This document shows positions 16,154 through 26,332 of a stretch of DNA of 64,000 bases, in pieces. The stretch lies in contig JAADJJ010000001.1 of assembly GCA_010092695.1 (NCBI GenBank), forward strand, positions 2,108,001-2,172,000. Reading direction: 5' to 3'. Numbering within the stretch: the first letter of the stretch is position 1; every line of letters begins with the position of its first letter. The translations under genes were made by a program, and so were the position numbers. The notes beneath the pieces were generated by a model. The model worked only from the letters and a program-made list of their open reading frames with translations. It searched no databases and was not told where the DNA came from. The DNA is from Enterobacteriaceae bacterium 4M9. Lineage in GTDB: Bacteria > Pseudomonadota > Gammaproteobacteria > Enterobacterales > Enterobacteriaceae.

Positions 16154-17128
16154 TTAAATGGCGTTGTTTTGTGGGGCAGGTGCGTTTGCGTGTCCAACCG
16201 TAACCGGCATACCGGCACGCAGGCTCAGCACTTTTTCAATCACAGCGCTATTGTTGCCACTTTGCGACAGTATGCTGCGTACGTTGGCGCTCTGCACAAT
16301 GGGCTGCGTTTGTGGATTGTCGTTAATCGATTTCGACAGTGGCTGGTGTACTTCGACCAGCAAGCGACCGTCCGGCTCCTGTGAAGCCTTAATTGCCGTG
16401 TCGATGATGTTAACTTTAGCGCCCACCGGCACGTTGCTGAACATCCATTTAATATCGTTATCACGCAGGCGAATACAGCCAGAGCTTACGCGCATGCCGA
16501 TGCCAAAGTCGGCATTGGTGCCGTGCAGCAGATAAACGCCGCCGTAGGCCGCAAGACGAATAGCATGATGACCCATCGGGTTATCCGGACCAGCGGGCAC
16601 AACGGCCGGCAGAATCACGCCCTGTGCCTTGTAGCGTGCGCGGATATTGGCCGTTGGCGTCCAGGTTGGATTGGCTCGTTTCTCAGAAACCGTGGTCTTC
16701 ATCAGCGGTGTAACCGTGTCGCCGCCGAGTTGGCCAATACCAATTGGGAAGATGACAACGGTTTTCTCTCCGGGTGGATAGTAATAAAGCCGCAGTTCAG
16801 AAAGGTTAATCACGATACCTTCACGCGGCTCATCCGGCAGCAGTGCCTGTAGCGGAATAGTCAGCACGCTGCCTGCTCGTGGCACATAAGGGTCCACGCC
16901 GGGGTTTGCCTGTAACAGTGCGAGGAATCCGACGTTGTATTTTTTGGCGATGGCCTCAAGCGAGCCGCCGTCGTTTGCAACGGTATGAAATTTGTTTTCG
17001 CCGACCAGGCGGCTGCCCGGTGGTGGCAGTGGGTATGTGTTGGCGATGGCGGGTAGGGCGCTGAAAGCGAACAGGATCAGCGCGCTCAGTCCGGTCAGCC
17101 AGCGGGAAAAGCGCAGAAAAGTTGTCAT
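16154..17128 (-). CDS. ldtC: LdtC, L,D-transpeptidase attaching Braun lipoprotein to peptidoglycan
   Basis: 324 residues with a signal peptide (cleavage near LPAIA-NTY). A LysM-like segment lies around FHTVANDGGSLEAIAKKYNVG (about 47-67). The YkuD catalytic domain contains HGTNADFGIGMRVSSGCIRL, in which the His and the Cys of SSGCIRL form the active site (Cys about 220). The enzyme is periplasmic and crosslinks Lpp to diaminopimelate. Length and motifs match E. coli LdtC (YcfS). It lies between bhsA and mfd in conserved order. Confidence 0.95.
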   Translation of the reverse strand: MTTFLRFSRWLTGLSALILFAFSALPAIANTYPLPPPGSRLVGENKFHTVANDGGSLEAIAKKYNVGFLALLQANPGVDPYVPRAGSVLTIPLQALLPDEPREGIVINLSELRLYYYPPGEKTVVIFPIGIGQLGGDTVTPLMKTTVSEKRANPTWTPTANIRARYKAQGVILPAVVPAGPDNPMGHHAIRLAAYGGVYLLHGTNADFGIGMRVSSGCIRLRDNDIKWMFSNVPVGAKVNIIDTAIKASQEPDGRLLVEVHQPLSKSINDNPQTQPIVQSANVRSILSQSGNNSAVIEKVLSLRAGMPVTVGHANAPAPQNNAI

Positions 17129-17274
17129 TGTGTTAAAGCCTCGATCGACTTCGTGGACACGCGATTATGCGTGTCCACTTGTCGGGAAATCCTGGTCAAC
17201 TGCAAGGATTTGTAAAGATTGGCGGCTGGCGGGCGATTTTAACGCCCTCCTGAGGTCAGAGGGCGTCGGGAAAT

Positions 17275-20200
17275 TTAGGCGACGGTATTTTCGGACAGCT
17301 GTTGCATAAAGTTGCGCACCCAGTCCATTCGCACCTTGCGTTCCTCAAGCTCATGAGTAAAACGCAGTCGGGTTGGGCCATCAAGACGGTAGTGCTGCGG
17401 CTGCTTTTGCAAAAGGCCAATGAGCCAGAGCGGGTCGACGTGGTTTTGCGCGTTAAACTCCATCACGCCGCCTTTCTCGTTGGCCTCAAGCTTACGAATA
17501 CCCAGCTTCTGCGCCTGTTGACGCAGTGCAGCAATATCCAGCAGCGTACGCGCCGGGTCCGGTAGCTTACCGAAGCGGTCAATCAGCTCCACTTTAATTT
17601 CATCAAGCGCGTCTGCATCTTTCGTACTGGCGATGCGCTTGTAGAAGGACAGGCGCGTATTTACATCGGGAATAAAATCATCCGGCAGCAGCGACGGCAT
17701 GCGTAGCTCAACTTCGGTTTGCTGGCTGGTTAAATCCTCAAGCGACGGTTCGCGTCCCGCTTTGAGCGCATCAACGGCGTTTTCCAGTAGCTCCATGTAG
17801 AGCGAAAAGCCGATGGTTTCCATCTGTCCGCTCTGGTCTTCACCCAACAACTCGCCTGCGCCACGAATTTCAAGATCATGGGTTGCCAGCGCAAACCCCG
17901 CCCCAAGGTCTTCAAGCGATGCAATGGCTTCGAGTCGCTTTTGCGCATCGGTCGTCATGGCTTTCGGATGTGGCGTTAACAGCCAGGCATAGGCCTGATG
18001 GTGGGAGCGCCCGACGCGACCGCGCAGCTGGTGCAGCTGCGCAAGACCGAAGTGATCGGCGCGTTCAATGATAATGGTGTTGGCGGTTGGGATATCAATC
18101 CCGGTTTCGATGATGGTGGTGCACACCAGTACGTTAAAGCGCTGGTGGTGAAAGTCGTTCATCACCCGCTCCAGTTCGCGTTCGCGCATCTGGCCGTGGC
18201 CGACGGCAACGCGGGCTTCCGGCACCAGTTCTTCCAGACGCTGGGCGGCTTTCTGAATGTTTTCTACGTCGTTGTACAGATAATAGACCTGGCCGCCACG
18301 CAGCACTTCACGCAAAATCGCCTCGCGCACGACTAAACTGTCGTATTCACGCACGAAGGTCTTCACCGCCAGGCGGCGCGCAGGCGGTGTCGCGATAATT
18401 GACAAGTCACGCATCCCGCTCATCGCCATGTTCAGCGTGCGCGGAATAGGCGTTGCGGTCAGTGTAAGAATGTCCACATCGGCGCGCATGGCCTTGATGC
18501 GTTCTTTATGGCGCACGCCAAAACGGTGCTCTTCATCGACTATCAGCAGCCCCAGATCGCGCCATTTCAGATCGCTCATTAACAGCTTGTGGGTGCCAAT
18601 CAGAATATCAACCTTGCCATCGGCAGCCTGCTCCAGCACCTGAGCCTGCTCTTTGGCGCTGCGAAAACGTGACAGCATTTCGATACGTACCGGCCAGTTA
18701 GCAAAGCGGTCACGGAAATTATCAAAGTGCTGTTGGGCAAGCAGAGTGGTTGGCACCAGCACCGCAACCTGCTTGTGGTTTTCCACCGCCAGAAACGCCG
18801 CGCGCATCGCCACTTCGGTTTTACCAAAGCCCACGTCGCCGCACACCAGGCGGTCCATTGCCAGCGGCTGGCACATGTCGCTCAGCACCGCGTTGATGGC
18901 CTGCGCCTGATCGGGCGTGGTTTCAAACGGGAAGCTGTCGCAGAAAAGCTGATACTGCTCTTTGTCATGCTTAAAGGCGAAACCGGCTTTTGCCGCACGC
19001 TGGGCGTAAATGTCGAGCAGTTCGGCTGCCACATCACGCACTTTTTCCGCTGCTTTCTGGCGCGCCCGCGACCAGGCATCGCCGCCAAGCTTGTGCAGCG
19101 GCGCGTTTTCTTCCGCCCCGCCCGCGTAGCGGCTGATAAGGTGCAGCGAGGTCACCGGGACGTACAGTTTGGCGTCGCCCGCGTAGGTGAGCATCAGGTA
19201 CTCACCTTTGATGCCACCGGCTTCCAGCGTGGTCATGCCCGCATAGCGGCCCACGCCATGCTCCAGATGCACCACCGGCTGGCCGGGACGCAGCTCTGCC
19301 AGGTTGCGAATCAGCGTGTCCGGGTTAATGGTGCGGCGGCTTTCCTGACGGCGGCGACCGACGCGCTCGCCGAGCATGTCGCTTTCACAAATCAACGCGC
19401 GGTTGCGCTGAGTGTCAATAAAGCCGTGCTCGCTCGAACCAATCGTCAGCCAGTAGCCGCCAGACGCGGCATCTTCAAGGCGCAGCAGGCGTTTGGGGGC
19501 AATTTTTATGCGGGCAAGCAGTTCGCCCAGCGCTTCGCGGCGACCTTCGCTTTCAACAGAGAAAATCACCGCGCCATCAAAACCCTCAAGGAAGCGGCGC
19601 AGGTTATCGAGCGGGGCTTTTTGCTGTGGCTGCACGGAGAGGTCCGGCAGCGGTTGGTAGCCAAGATTGGTATTTGCCGCCTTGTTGGGCAGGGACTCTT
19701 GCTTAAGCTGTACACGAGGCCAGTTTTTCAGCGCGCGGAAGAGTTCATCGGGCCCCATCCACAGTGTGGATGGGGCCAGCAGTGGGCGCATGGGGTCCAC
19801 GCCGCGATTTTCGTAACGGGCATTTACATCCAGCCAGAAGCGCTCGGCGCTGGCAGGCAGATCACCGGTGTTCACCAGAAGCGTATTTTTCGGGAAGTAA
19901 CTGAACAGCGGCTGCAATGGCTCACTGAAAAACAGCGGCTGCCAGTATTCAATACCGGTTGGCAACGTGCCTTTACTGACCTGCTGATAGATGTGCTCCG
20001 GGTCGCGGCGCACGTCGAATTTGTCACGCCACTGGCTGCGAAATAGCTCAATGGCGGTTTTATCGGTCGGGAATTCGTGGGCGGGCAACAGGTTGATGGC
20101 TTCCACTTCCTCCAGCGTACGTTGGCTGTCCACGTCAAACAGGCGCAGGCTGTCGAGTTCGTCATCGAAAAAGTCGAGGCGGTAGGGCGACTCGCTGCCC

Positions 20201-20721
20201 ATCGGCCACAGGTCCAGCAGCGCGCCGCGGGTGGCGTATTCACCGTGTTCCATCACCTGGTCAACATGGCGGTAGCCCGCGTTTTCCAGTTGGTCACGCA
20301 GCGTGTCGCGAGACAGCCGCTGGCCTTTTTTCATGACCAGTGCGTGAGCATGCAGATAACTGTGCGGACACACGCGCTGCATCAGCGTATTCACCGGCAT
20401 AATCAGCACGCCGCGCTGCATCCCCGGCAGCTGATAGAGTGTGGACAGGCGCGATGACACGATATCCTGGTGCGGAGAGAAGCTGTCGTAAGGCAGCGTT
20501 TCCCAGTCGGCGAGGTTCATCACCAGTGAGTCGGTAAACTGCCGGACCTCATCGTGCAGGCGCAGCGCATTTTGCATATCAGGAGCAATCAGAATGACCG
20601 GCCCCTGGTGGCGCTCGGCAATTTCTGCAACTTCGCTGGCGCAAGCCGCGCCGGTCAGCTCGCCAAACTGGCGCTGGTCGCCCGCACTGTGCGGCAGGCT
20701 GTATCGGTTGTGTTCAGACAT
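17275..20721 (-). CDS. mfd: Mfd, transcription-repair coupling factor
   Basis: 1148 residues, equal to E. coli Mfd, when translation starts at ATG 20721 (MSEHNRYSLP); the frame is open further upstream. The N-terminal UvrB-homology region binds UvrA and the middle RNAP-interaction domain precedes the translocase. The translocase has Walker A GDVGFGKTEVAMR (about 625-637), DEEHRFG, TATPIPRTL and QLRGRVGRS. It pushes stalled RNA polymerase off damaged DNA and recruits UvrA. It is a single gene on the minus strand with no visible defect. Confidence 0.97.
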   Translation of the reverse strand: MSEHNRYSLPHSAGDQRQFGELTGAACASEVAEIAERHQGPVILIAPDMQNALRLHDEVRQFTDSLVMNLADWETLPYDSFSPHQDIVSSRLSTLYQLPGMQRGVLIMPVNTLMQRVCPHSYLHAHALVMKKGQRLSRDTLRDQLENAGYRHVDQVMEHGEYATRGALLDLWPMGSESPYRLDFFDDELDSLRLFDVDSQRTLEEVEAINLLPAHEFPTDKTAIELFRSQWRDKFDVRRDPEHIYQQVSKGTLPTGIEYWQPLFFSEPLQPLFSYFPKNTLLVNTGDLPASAERFWLDVNARYENRGVDPMRPLLAPSTLWMGPDELFRALKNWPRVQLKQESLPNKAANTNLGYQPLPDLSVQPQQKAPLDNLRRFLEGFDGAVIFSVESEGRREALGELLARIKIAPKRLLRLEDAASGGYWLTIGSSEHGFIDTQRNRALICESDMLGERVGRRRQESRRTINPDTLIRNLAELRPGQPVVHLEHGVGRYAGMTTLEAGGIKGEYLMLTYAGDAKLYVPVTSLHLISRYAGGAEENAPLHKLGGDAWSRARQKAAEKVRDVAAELLDIYAQRAAKAGFAFKHDKEQYQLFCDSFPFETTPDQAQAINAVLSDMCQPLAMDRLVCGDVGFGKTEVAMRAAFLAVENHKQVAVLVPTTLLAQQHFDNFRDRFANWPVRIEMLSRFRSAKEQAQVLEQAADGKVDILIGTHKLLMSDLKWRDLGLLIVDEEHRFGVRHKERIKAMRADVDILTLTATPIPRTLNMAMSGMRDLSIIATPPARRLAVKTFVREYDSLVVREAILREVLRGGQVYYLYNDVENIQKAAQRLEELVPEARVAVGHGQMRERELERVMNDFHHQRFNVLVCTTIIETGIDIPTANTIIIERADHFGLAQLHQLRGRVGRSHHQAYAWLLTPHPKAMTTDAQKRLEAIASLEDLGAGFALATHDLEIRGAGELLGEDQSGQMETIGFSLYMELLENAVDALKAGREPSLEDLTSQQTEVELRMPSLLPDDFIPDVNTRLSFYKRIASTKDADALDEIKVELIDRFGKLPDPARTLLDIAALRQQAQKLGIRKLEANEKGGVMEFNAQNHVDPLWLIGLLQKQPQHYRLDGPTRLRFTHELEERKVRMDWVRNFMQQLSENTVA

Positions 20722-20888
20722 AGAAAAAACTGCTGTCTCTCTGCTGTGCCCGCGCAGCCGCGTGGGTAAATTCTGTAGGATGGCCAGTGCGTTATTATCG
20801 CTTATCAACCGTGCCTGGCAAGCGGGTTTGCCTTGTGAGTATAAAACACCTTCAGATGAGTAGCCCCTGTTATGCAGCGGCTTTTTGT

Positions 20889-21953
20889 TTAGCGTTCGCT
20901 AACCAGGTTGCGCGGCGGCGTGAACAGCAGGTCGCCAGTCAGCCCGCGCGACAGCCTACGCATCAGCAGCCCAAACAGCGTACACATTCCAAGACTTATG
21001 AGTGGGTAGCCCAACAGCAGCAGCATCTGTACGCCTGGCGCCAGCCGCTGTAGGTTAAACAGGCCGATGATGAACAGGCTCATGGCTTCAATCAGAATGC
21101 GATGCGTGGTGTAAATGGCAATCGTGTTGCTGCCGATGATATTGAACAGCGAATTGGGGCGGCTACCCCAGCGCTGTTCTGACAGGAAAAATAGCTTCAT
21201 GATGAACAGAATCGACAGCATAGAAAGCGGTAGATTAATGTTGCGCAGATAAAGCACACCTGCCAGCGCCAGTGCGGCACACAGCAGCAGTGGGCGCTGG
21301 GTAAGACGCCAGCCTTTCATAAACGTCACCAACTGGCCACCAAACCATGCCCCCATTGCGTAATACGGCATGTTGCGTATTACGCTGTTCATGCCCCAGA
21401 ACGGGGTCGGCAGGAAGTTTATCGCGATACTCACCGCAATCAGCAGCGGGAAAACCACCTCCCGATAGCGGTGTAACAGCTTGCAGCCGATAAAATAGAG
21501 CACCAGCGCGTAGAGATACCACAGGCTGGTGCTGGCGGTGATCATACTAAACGCAAACTGGCCAGGCGTGTTGGCGTAAGCGGCATTAGCGCGCGGGTCG
21601 TGCTCCATACCCGCAGGCAGCCACTGGTTAATATGGCTTATCAGCAGCCATTGCAGCACGCCCCACAGCACCAGCACCCAAAGAATGTTCCATACGCGTT
21701 TATTCACACAGCCGCGCCAGCCGACCTGTTCGATATAGCGTGTGACCAGATAACCGGAAATAAAGAAAAATACCGGCATACGAAACGGCGCCAGGTAGGC
21801 ATTGCCATAAATCCACAGCTTGGCGAGATAGACGGCATTGCCCTGAAGCTGCCCGAGAATATGGGGATAAAAGGTGATGACGGAGTGATAGATAACCACC
21901 AGGCAGATGCACATCCCTTTAATCTGGTTAATCCACAGTTGCTGAGTTTTCAT
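20889..21953 (-). CDS. ycfT: YcfT, acyltransferase-3 family membrane protein
   Basis: 354 residues with about ten hydrophobic helices. The acyltransferase-3 family N-terminal motif is WINQIKGMCICLVVIYHS (about 7-24), with the conserved His in VIYHS, and RMPVFFFISGYL (about 58-69) follows. Substrate is unknown. In E. coli it sits, as here, between mfd and divergent lolC. Confidence 0.92.
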   Translation of the reverse strand: MKTQQLWINQIKGMCICLVVIYHSVITFYPHILGQLQGNAVYLAKLWIYGNAYLAPFRMPVFFFISGYLVTRYIEQVGWRGCVNKRVWNILWVLVLWGVLQWLLISHINQWLPAGMEHDPRANAAYANTPGQFAFSMITASTSLWYLYALVLYFIGCKLLHRYREVVFPLLIAVSIAINFLPTPFWGMNSVIRNMPYYAMGAWFGGQLVTFMKGWRLTQRPLLLCAALALAGVLYLRNINLPLSMLSILFIMKLFFLSEQRWGSRPNSLFNIIGSNTIAIYTTHRILIEAMSLFIIGLFNLQRLAPGVQMLLLLGYPLISLGMCTLFGLLMRRLSRGLTGDLLFTPPRNLVSER

Positions 21954-22248
21954 AAATAATCGGCGTTCTGGGTTGGCAATAAAGGCTTAATTCTGAGAAG
22001 GCGATGCCTGGTTGCGTACTCCAAAAGTCTGTTTTTGTAACGTGTTGACGTATTTAAGAAAATCCTCAGGTTGGATTCTGTGTGTGAATCTGATTTTCTT
22101 ATTGCGAAGAACTTGCGCTATTTTACTGATTTTTCAGGGTTTTACCTGTCCGGGAGTGCGTAAAAAACCGTTATCTTTCATTTACCTGTTGCGGTATCGC
22201 TTATATACTCCCCGATCATTCCCTAAAACCGCGGTTACACGGATCTCC

Positions 22249-23448
22249 ATGTATCAACCTGTCGCGTTATTTATTGGCCTGCGCTACATGCGCGGGCGTG
22301 CAGCGGACCGCTTCAGCCGCTTTGTCTCCTGGTTGTCTACCATCGGCATTACGCTTGGCGTGATGGCGCTGGTGACCGTGCTATCGGTGATGAACGGCTT
22401 TGAGCGCGAGCTGCAAAACAACATCCTGGGGCTGATGCCACAGGCGCTGATTACGTCTGCAAAAGGCTCAATCAATCCGGTTGAACTTCCGGCAGATAAA
22501 CTCAACCTGCAAGGCGTGAGCCGCGTGACGCCGTTGACCACCGGCGACGTGGTGCTGCAAAGCCCGCGCAGCGTGGCGGTGGGCGTTATGCTCGGGGTTG
22601 ACCCGCAGGATAAAGACCCGCTGACGCCGTATCTGGTCAACGTTAGCCAGAGCGCGCTGGAAGCCGGGCAGTACAACGTGATTCTTGGTGAGCAACTGGC
22701 CGGACAGCTTGGCGTTAAGCGCGGTGAAAGTATCCGTATCATGGTGCCCTCTGCCAGTCAGTTCACGCCAATGGGGCGGCTGCCGAGCCAGCGCCTGTTT
22801 AAGGTGGTGGGCACCTTTGCTGCCAACAGCGAAGTGGACAGCTACCAGTTGCTGGTGAACCAGCAGGATGCCTCGCGCCTGATGCGCTACCCGGCAGGCA
22901 ACATCACCGGCTGGCGTCTGTTTTTGAATCAGCCGCTGGCAGTGGACACGCTCAGCAAGCAGGTACTGCCAGAAGGAACCCAGTGGCAGGACTGGCGCGA
23001 TCGTAAGGGCGAACTGTTCCAGGCCGTGCGCATGGAAAAGAACATGATGGGGCTGCTGCTGAGCCTGATTGTGGCCGTTGCCGCGTTTAATATCATCACC
23101 TCGCTTGGGCTGATGGTGATGGAAAAGCAGGGCGAAGTGGCGATTTTACAAACGCAGGGACTGACGCGCCGCCAGATTATGGCGGTGTTTATCGTTCAGG
23201 GCGCCAGCGCCGGGATTATCGGTGCGCTGCTTGGCGCGCTGCTTGGCACACTGCTGGCAAGCCAGTTGAATAACCTGATGCCGGTAATTGGCGCAGTGCT
23301 TGACGGTGCTGCGCTACCGGTAGCAATTGAACCTTTGCAGGTGATTGTGATTGCGCTTGTCGCAATGGCGGTTGCGCTGCTTTCCACGCTTTACCCGTCA
23401 TGGCGCGCTGCCGCCACTCAACCCGCTGAGGCTTTACGTTATGAGTAA
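22249..23448 (+). CDS. lolC: LolC, lipoprotein-releasing ABC permease subunit
   Basis: 399 residues, the E. coli length, from ATG 22249 (MYQPVALFIGLRYMRG); a long open stretch upstream of it is non-coding. It has four transmembrane helices with a large periplasmic domain between helix 1 (GVMALVTVLSVMNGFE) and helices 2-4. With LolD2 and LolE it extracts outer-membrane lipoproteins from the inner membrane; LolC's periplasmic loop hands them to LolA. It overlaps lolD by 8 bases. Confidence 0.97.
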   Translation: MYQPVALFIGLRYMRGRAADRFSRFVSWLSTIGITLGVMALVTVLSVMNGFERELQNNILGLMPQALITSAKGSINPVELPADKLNLQGVSRVTPLTTGDVVLQSPRSVAVGVMLGVDPQDKDPLTPYLVNVSQSALEAGQYNVILGEQLAGQLGVKRGESIRIMVPSASQFTPMGRLPSQRLFKVVGTFAANSEVDSYQLLVNQQDASRLMRYPAGNITGWRLFLNQPLAVDTLSKQVLPEGTQWQDWRDRKGELFQAVRMEKNMMGLLLSLIVAVAAFNIITSLGLMVMEKQGEVAILQTQGLTRRQIMAVFIVQGASAGIIGALLGALLGTLLASQLNNLMPVIGAVLDGAALPVAIEPLQVIVIALVAMAVALLSTLYPSWRAAATQPAEALRYE

Positions 23449-24145
23449 TTCGGTCCTGCTACAGTGTGACAAACTGTGCAAACGCTATCAGGAAGGCAAA
23501 GTGCAGACCGACGTGCTGCACGACGTCAGCTTTAGCATCGGCGTGGGTGAAATGATGGCGATTGTCGGTAGCTCTGGCTCCGGTAAAAGCACGCTGCTGC
23601 ACCTGCTGGGCGGGCTGGATACACCAACCTCCGGCGAGGTGACGTTTGACGGTCGCGCCATGAGTACGCTGTCTTCATCCGCAAAAGCCGAGCTACGCAA
23701 CCGCGAACTGGGCTTTATCTATCAGTTTCACCACTTACTGCCGGACTTTACCGCGCTGGAAAATGTGGCGATGCCGCTGCTGATTGGCCGTAAAAAAGCC
23801 GCTGAAATTGATACCCGCGCCAGGGATATGCTTGCCGCTGTTGGACTGGGTCACCGCGCCGAGCACCGTCCGTCTGAGCTTTCTGGTGGCGAGCGCCAGC
23901 GTGTCGCCATTGCTCGCGCGCTGGTCAATAACCCGCGCCTGGTACTGGCAGATGAGCCAACCGGTAACCTTGATGCCCGCAACGCTGACGCGATTTTCGA
24001 CCTGCTCGGTGAACTGAACGTGCGCCAGGGCACGGCGTTTCTGGTGGTCACTCACGACTTGCAACTGGCAAAACGCCTGTCGCGCCAGCTTGAAATGCGT
24101 GATGGTCGCCTGAACCCGGAACTGACGCTGATGGGGGCGGACTGA
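23441..24145 (+). CDS. lolD: LolD, lipoprotein-releasing ABC ATPase
   Basis: 234 residues. Walker A is GSSGSGKST (about 42-50), the signature motif LSGGERQRVAIARAL, Walker B LVLADEPTGNLD and the switch His in VVTHDLQ. The ATG at 23441 lies inside the end of lolC, and the lolD stop overlaps the lolE start (TGATG), so the three Lol subunits are made in a coupled row. Cytoplasmic, powers lipoprotein release. Confidence 0.97.
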   Translation: MSNSVLLQCDKLCKRYQEGKVQTDVLHDVSFSIGVGEMMAIVGSSGSGKSTLLHLLGGLDTPTSGEVTFDGRAMSTLSSSAKAELRNRELGFIYQFHHLLPDFTALENVAMPLLIGRKKAAEIDTRARDMLAAVGLGHRAEHRPSELSGGERQRVAIARALVNNPRLVLADEPTGNLDARNADAIFDLLGELNVRQGTAFLVVTHDLQLAKRLSRQLEMRDGRLNPELTLMGAD

Positions 24146-25392
24146 TGGCTTCACCGCTTTCGTTACTGATTGGCCGGCGCTTTAGCCGCGGGCGGCGGCG
24201 TGGCGGCATGGTGTCGCTAATTTCGGCTATTTCCACCACCGGCATTGCACTGGGGGTGGCGGTGCTGATTGTTGGCCTGAGCGCCATGAACGGCTTTGAG
24301 CGTGAACTGAATAACCGCATTCTGGCAGTGGTGCCTCACGGTGAAATTGAACCGGTGCATCAGCCGTTTGACGGCTGGAACGAGGTATTGCAGCGCGTTG
24401 AAAAGGTCAAAGGCATTGTTGCGGCCGCGCCGTATATCAACTTTACCGGCCTGATTGAAAGCGGCGCTAATCTGCGTGCCATTCAGGTAAAGGGCGTGGA
24501 TCCGGTTCAGGAGAGGCGACTTAGCGCGCTACCGTCGTTTGTGCAGAACAACGCCTGGGCTAACTTTCACGCTGGCGCACAGCAAATCATCATCGGCAAA
24601 GGTGTTGCAGATGCGCTGAAGGTAAAGCAGGGGGACTGGATCTCCATCATGATCCCCAACAACGCCGACAGCGGTCAAAAGCTGTTGCAGCCTAAACGTG
24701 TGCGCCTGCAAATAGCGGGCGTCCTCCAGCTTAGTGGCCAGCTTGACCATAGCCTGGCGATGGTGCCGATGCAGGATGCACAGGGCTATATGGACATGGG
24801 TGACAGTGTCACGGGCATTGCTATTAAGGTTAATGACGTATTTAACGCCAATAAGCTGGTGCGCGACGCGGGCCAAGTCACCGACAGCTACGTTTATATC
24901 AAAAGCTGGATTGGTACCTATGGTTTCATGTACCGCGATATCCAGATGATTCGCGCCATTATGTATCTGGCGATGGTACTGGTGATTGGCGTGGCGTGTT
25001 TTAACATTGTCTCCACGCTGGTCATGGCGGTAAAAGATAAAAGTAGCGATATCGCCGTACTGCGCACGCTCGGTGCGAAAGACGGGCTGATTCGCGCCAT
25101 TTTCGTCTGGTACGGGCTGTTAGCCGGGCTACTGGGCAGCGTGATTGGCGTGGTGCTGGGTGTGCTGGCCTCATGGTGGCTCACCGATATTATCCGCATT
25201 ATCGAAAAGCTGACCGGGCACCATTTTCTCTCCGGGGACATTTATTTCATTGACTTCCTGCCTTCCGAACTGCACTGGCTGGATGTGGTGTATGTGCTTA
25301 TCACCGCGCTGCTGTTGAGCTTGCTGGCAAGCTGGTATCCGGCACGCCGGGCCAGCAACATCGATCCGGCGCGCGTGCTGAGCGGGCAGTAA
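24145..25392 (+). CDS. lolE: LolE, lipoprotein-releasing ABC permease subunit
   Basis: 415 residues and a paralogue of LolC, with the same four-helix layout (VAVLIVGLSAMNGFERELNNRI near the N terminus). LolE binds the lipoprotein substrate directly. The C terminus ends YPARRASNIDPARVLSGQ, characteristic of the MacB/LolE permease family. nagK follows after 13 bases with its own Shine-Dalgarno. Confidence 0.97.
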   Translation: MASPLSLLIGRRFSRGRRRGGMVSLISAISTTGIALGVAVLIVGLSAMNGFERELNNRILAVVPHGEIEPVHQPFDGWNEVLQRVEKVKGIVAAAPYINFTGLIESGANLRAIQVKGVDPVQERRLSALPSFVQNNAWANFHAGAQQIIIGKGVADALKVKQGDWISIMIPNNADSGQKLLQPKRVRLQIAGVLQLSGQLDHSLAMVPMQDAQGYMDMGDSVTGIAIKVNDVFNANKLVRDAGQVTDSYVYIKSWIGTYGFMYRDIQMIRAIMYLAMVLVIGVACFNIVSTLVMAVKDKSSDIAVLRTLGAKDGLIRAIFVWYGLLAGLLGSVIGVVLGVLASWWLTDIIRIIEKLTGHHFLSGDIYFIDFLPSELHWLDVVYVLITALLLSLLASWYPARRASNIDPARVLSGQ

Positions 25393-25405
25393 TAAGGGAA
25401 CCAGG

Positions 25406-26317
25406 ATGTATTACGGGTTTGATATCGGCGGCAGTAAAATCGCGCTTGGCGTTTATGACGCACAGCGCAATCTGCTGCGTGAGTGGCGCGAGGCGACGCC
25501 GCGTGATGACTATGCGCGCTTTCTTTCGACGGTTGTGCAAATGGTACATGAGGCGGATGCGGTTTTTGCGACTCAGGGTAGCGTCGGTATGGGTATTCCT
25601 GGTCTGCCGTACACCGATGACGGTACGTTGTACGCGGCGAATTTGCCTGCCGCTAACGGCAAGCCGCTGGGGCGCGATCTCAGTGAGCGACTAGGGCGCG
25701 AGGTACGCATTGATAACGATGCCAACTGTTTCACGCTCTCGGAAGCCTGGGACGATGAATTTCGCGCTTATCCGGTGGTGCTCGGGCTGATTCTTGGCAC
25801 TGGCGTTGGCGGCGGGCTGGTGGTCAACGGCAAAGCGATTACCGGGCGTGCCTGCCTGACTGGTGAGTTTGGGCACGTGCGACTGCCGGTGGATGCACTT
25901 GAGGTGCTTGGGCGCGATATCCCGCTGCTGCGCTGTGGCTGCGGCCAGCTCGGTTGCGTGGAAAATTACCTTTCCGGGCGCGGCTTTGCCTGGCTTTATC
26001 AGCACTTTTATCATGAGACACTGAGCGGCCCCGAGATTGTTACGCGCTGGGAGGCAGGAGAGCCGCGCGCCCGTGAGCATGCGCAGCGCTATCTTGACTT
26101 ACTGGCGGTATGCCTTGCTAATCTGTTGACTATCGTTGACCCGCATCTGGTGGTGATTGGCGGTGGGTTATCTCAATTTTCATGGCTGACACAGACGCTG
26201 GCGCAACGTTTACCGCGCCACCTGCTGCCGGTCGCTAAAGTGCCACGCATCGAGCAGGCGCGCCACGGTGACGCGGGCGGGATGCGCGGCGCGGCGTTTC
26301 TTCACCTTGCGCCATAG
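25406..26317 (+). CDS. nagK: NagK, N-acetyl-D-glucosamine kinase
   Basis: 303 residues, ROK family. The phosphate loop is DIGGSKIALG (5-14), the catalytic Asp is in NDANCFTLSE (about 107), and the Zn site CGCGQLGCVENYLSG (about 177-191) is intact. It phosphorylates GlcNAc released during peptidoglycan recycling, which connects with NagZ encoded upstream. It starts after AAGGGAACCAGG. cobB follows 15 bases downstream. Confidence 0.97.
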   Translation: MYYGFDIGGSKIALGVYDAQRNLLREWREATPRDDYARFLSTVVQMVHEADAVFATQGSVGMGIPGLPYTDDGTLYAANLPAANGKPLGRDLSERLGREVRIDNDANCFTLSEAWDDEFRAYPVVLGLILGTGVGGGLVVNGKAITGRACLTGEFGHVRLPVDALEVLGRDIPLLRCGCGQLGCVENYLSGRGFAWLYQHFYHETLSGPEIVTRWEAGEPRAREHAQRYLDLLAVCLANLLTIVDPHLVVIGGGLSQFSWLTQTLAQRLPRHLLPVAKVPRIEQARHGDAGGMRGAAFLHLAP

Positions 26318-26332
26318 CAATCTGAGGATCTT

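Noticed and set aside
18727..20046. 439-aa plus-strand ORF opposite mfd
   Set aside because: Antisense shadow of mfd, caused by high-GC codon structure. Composition (His/Gln/Arg rich) is not that of a protein.
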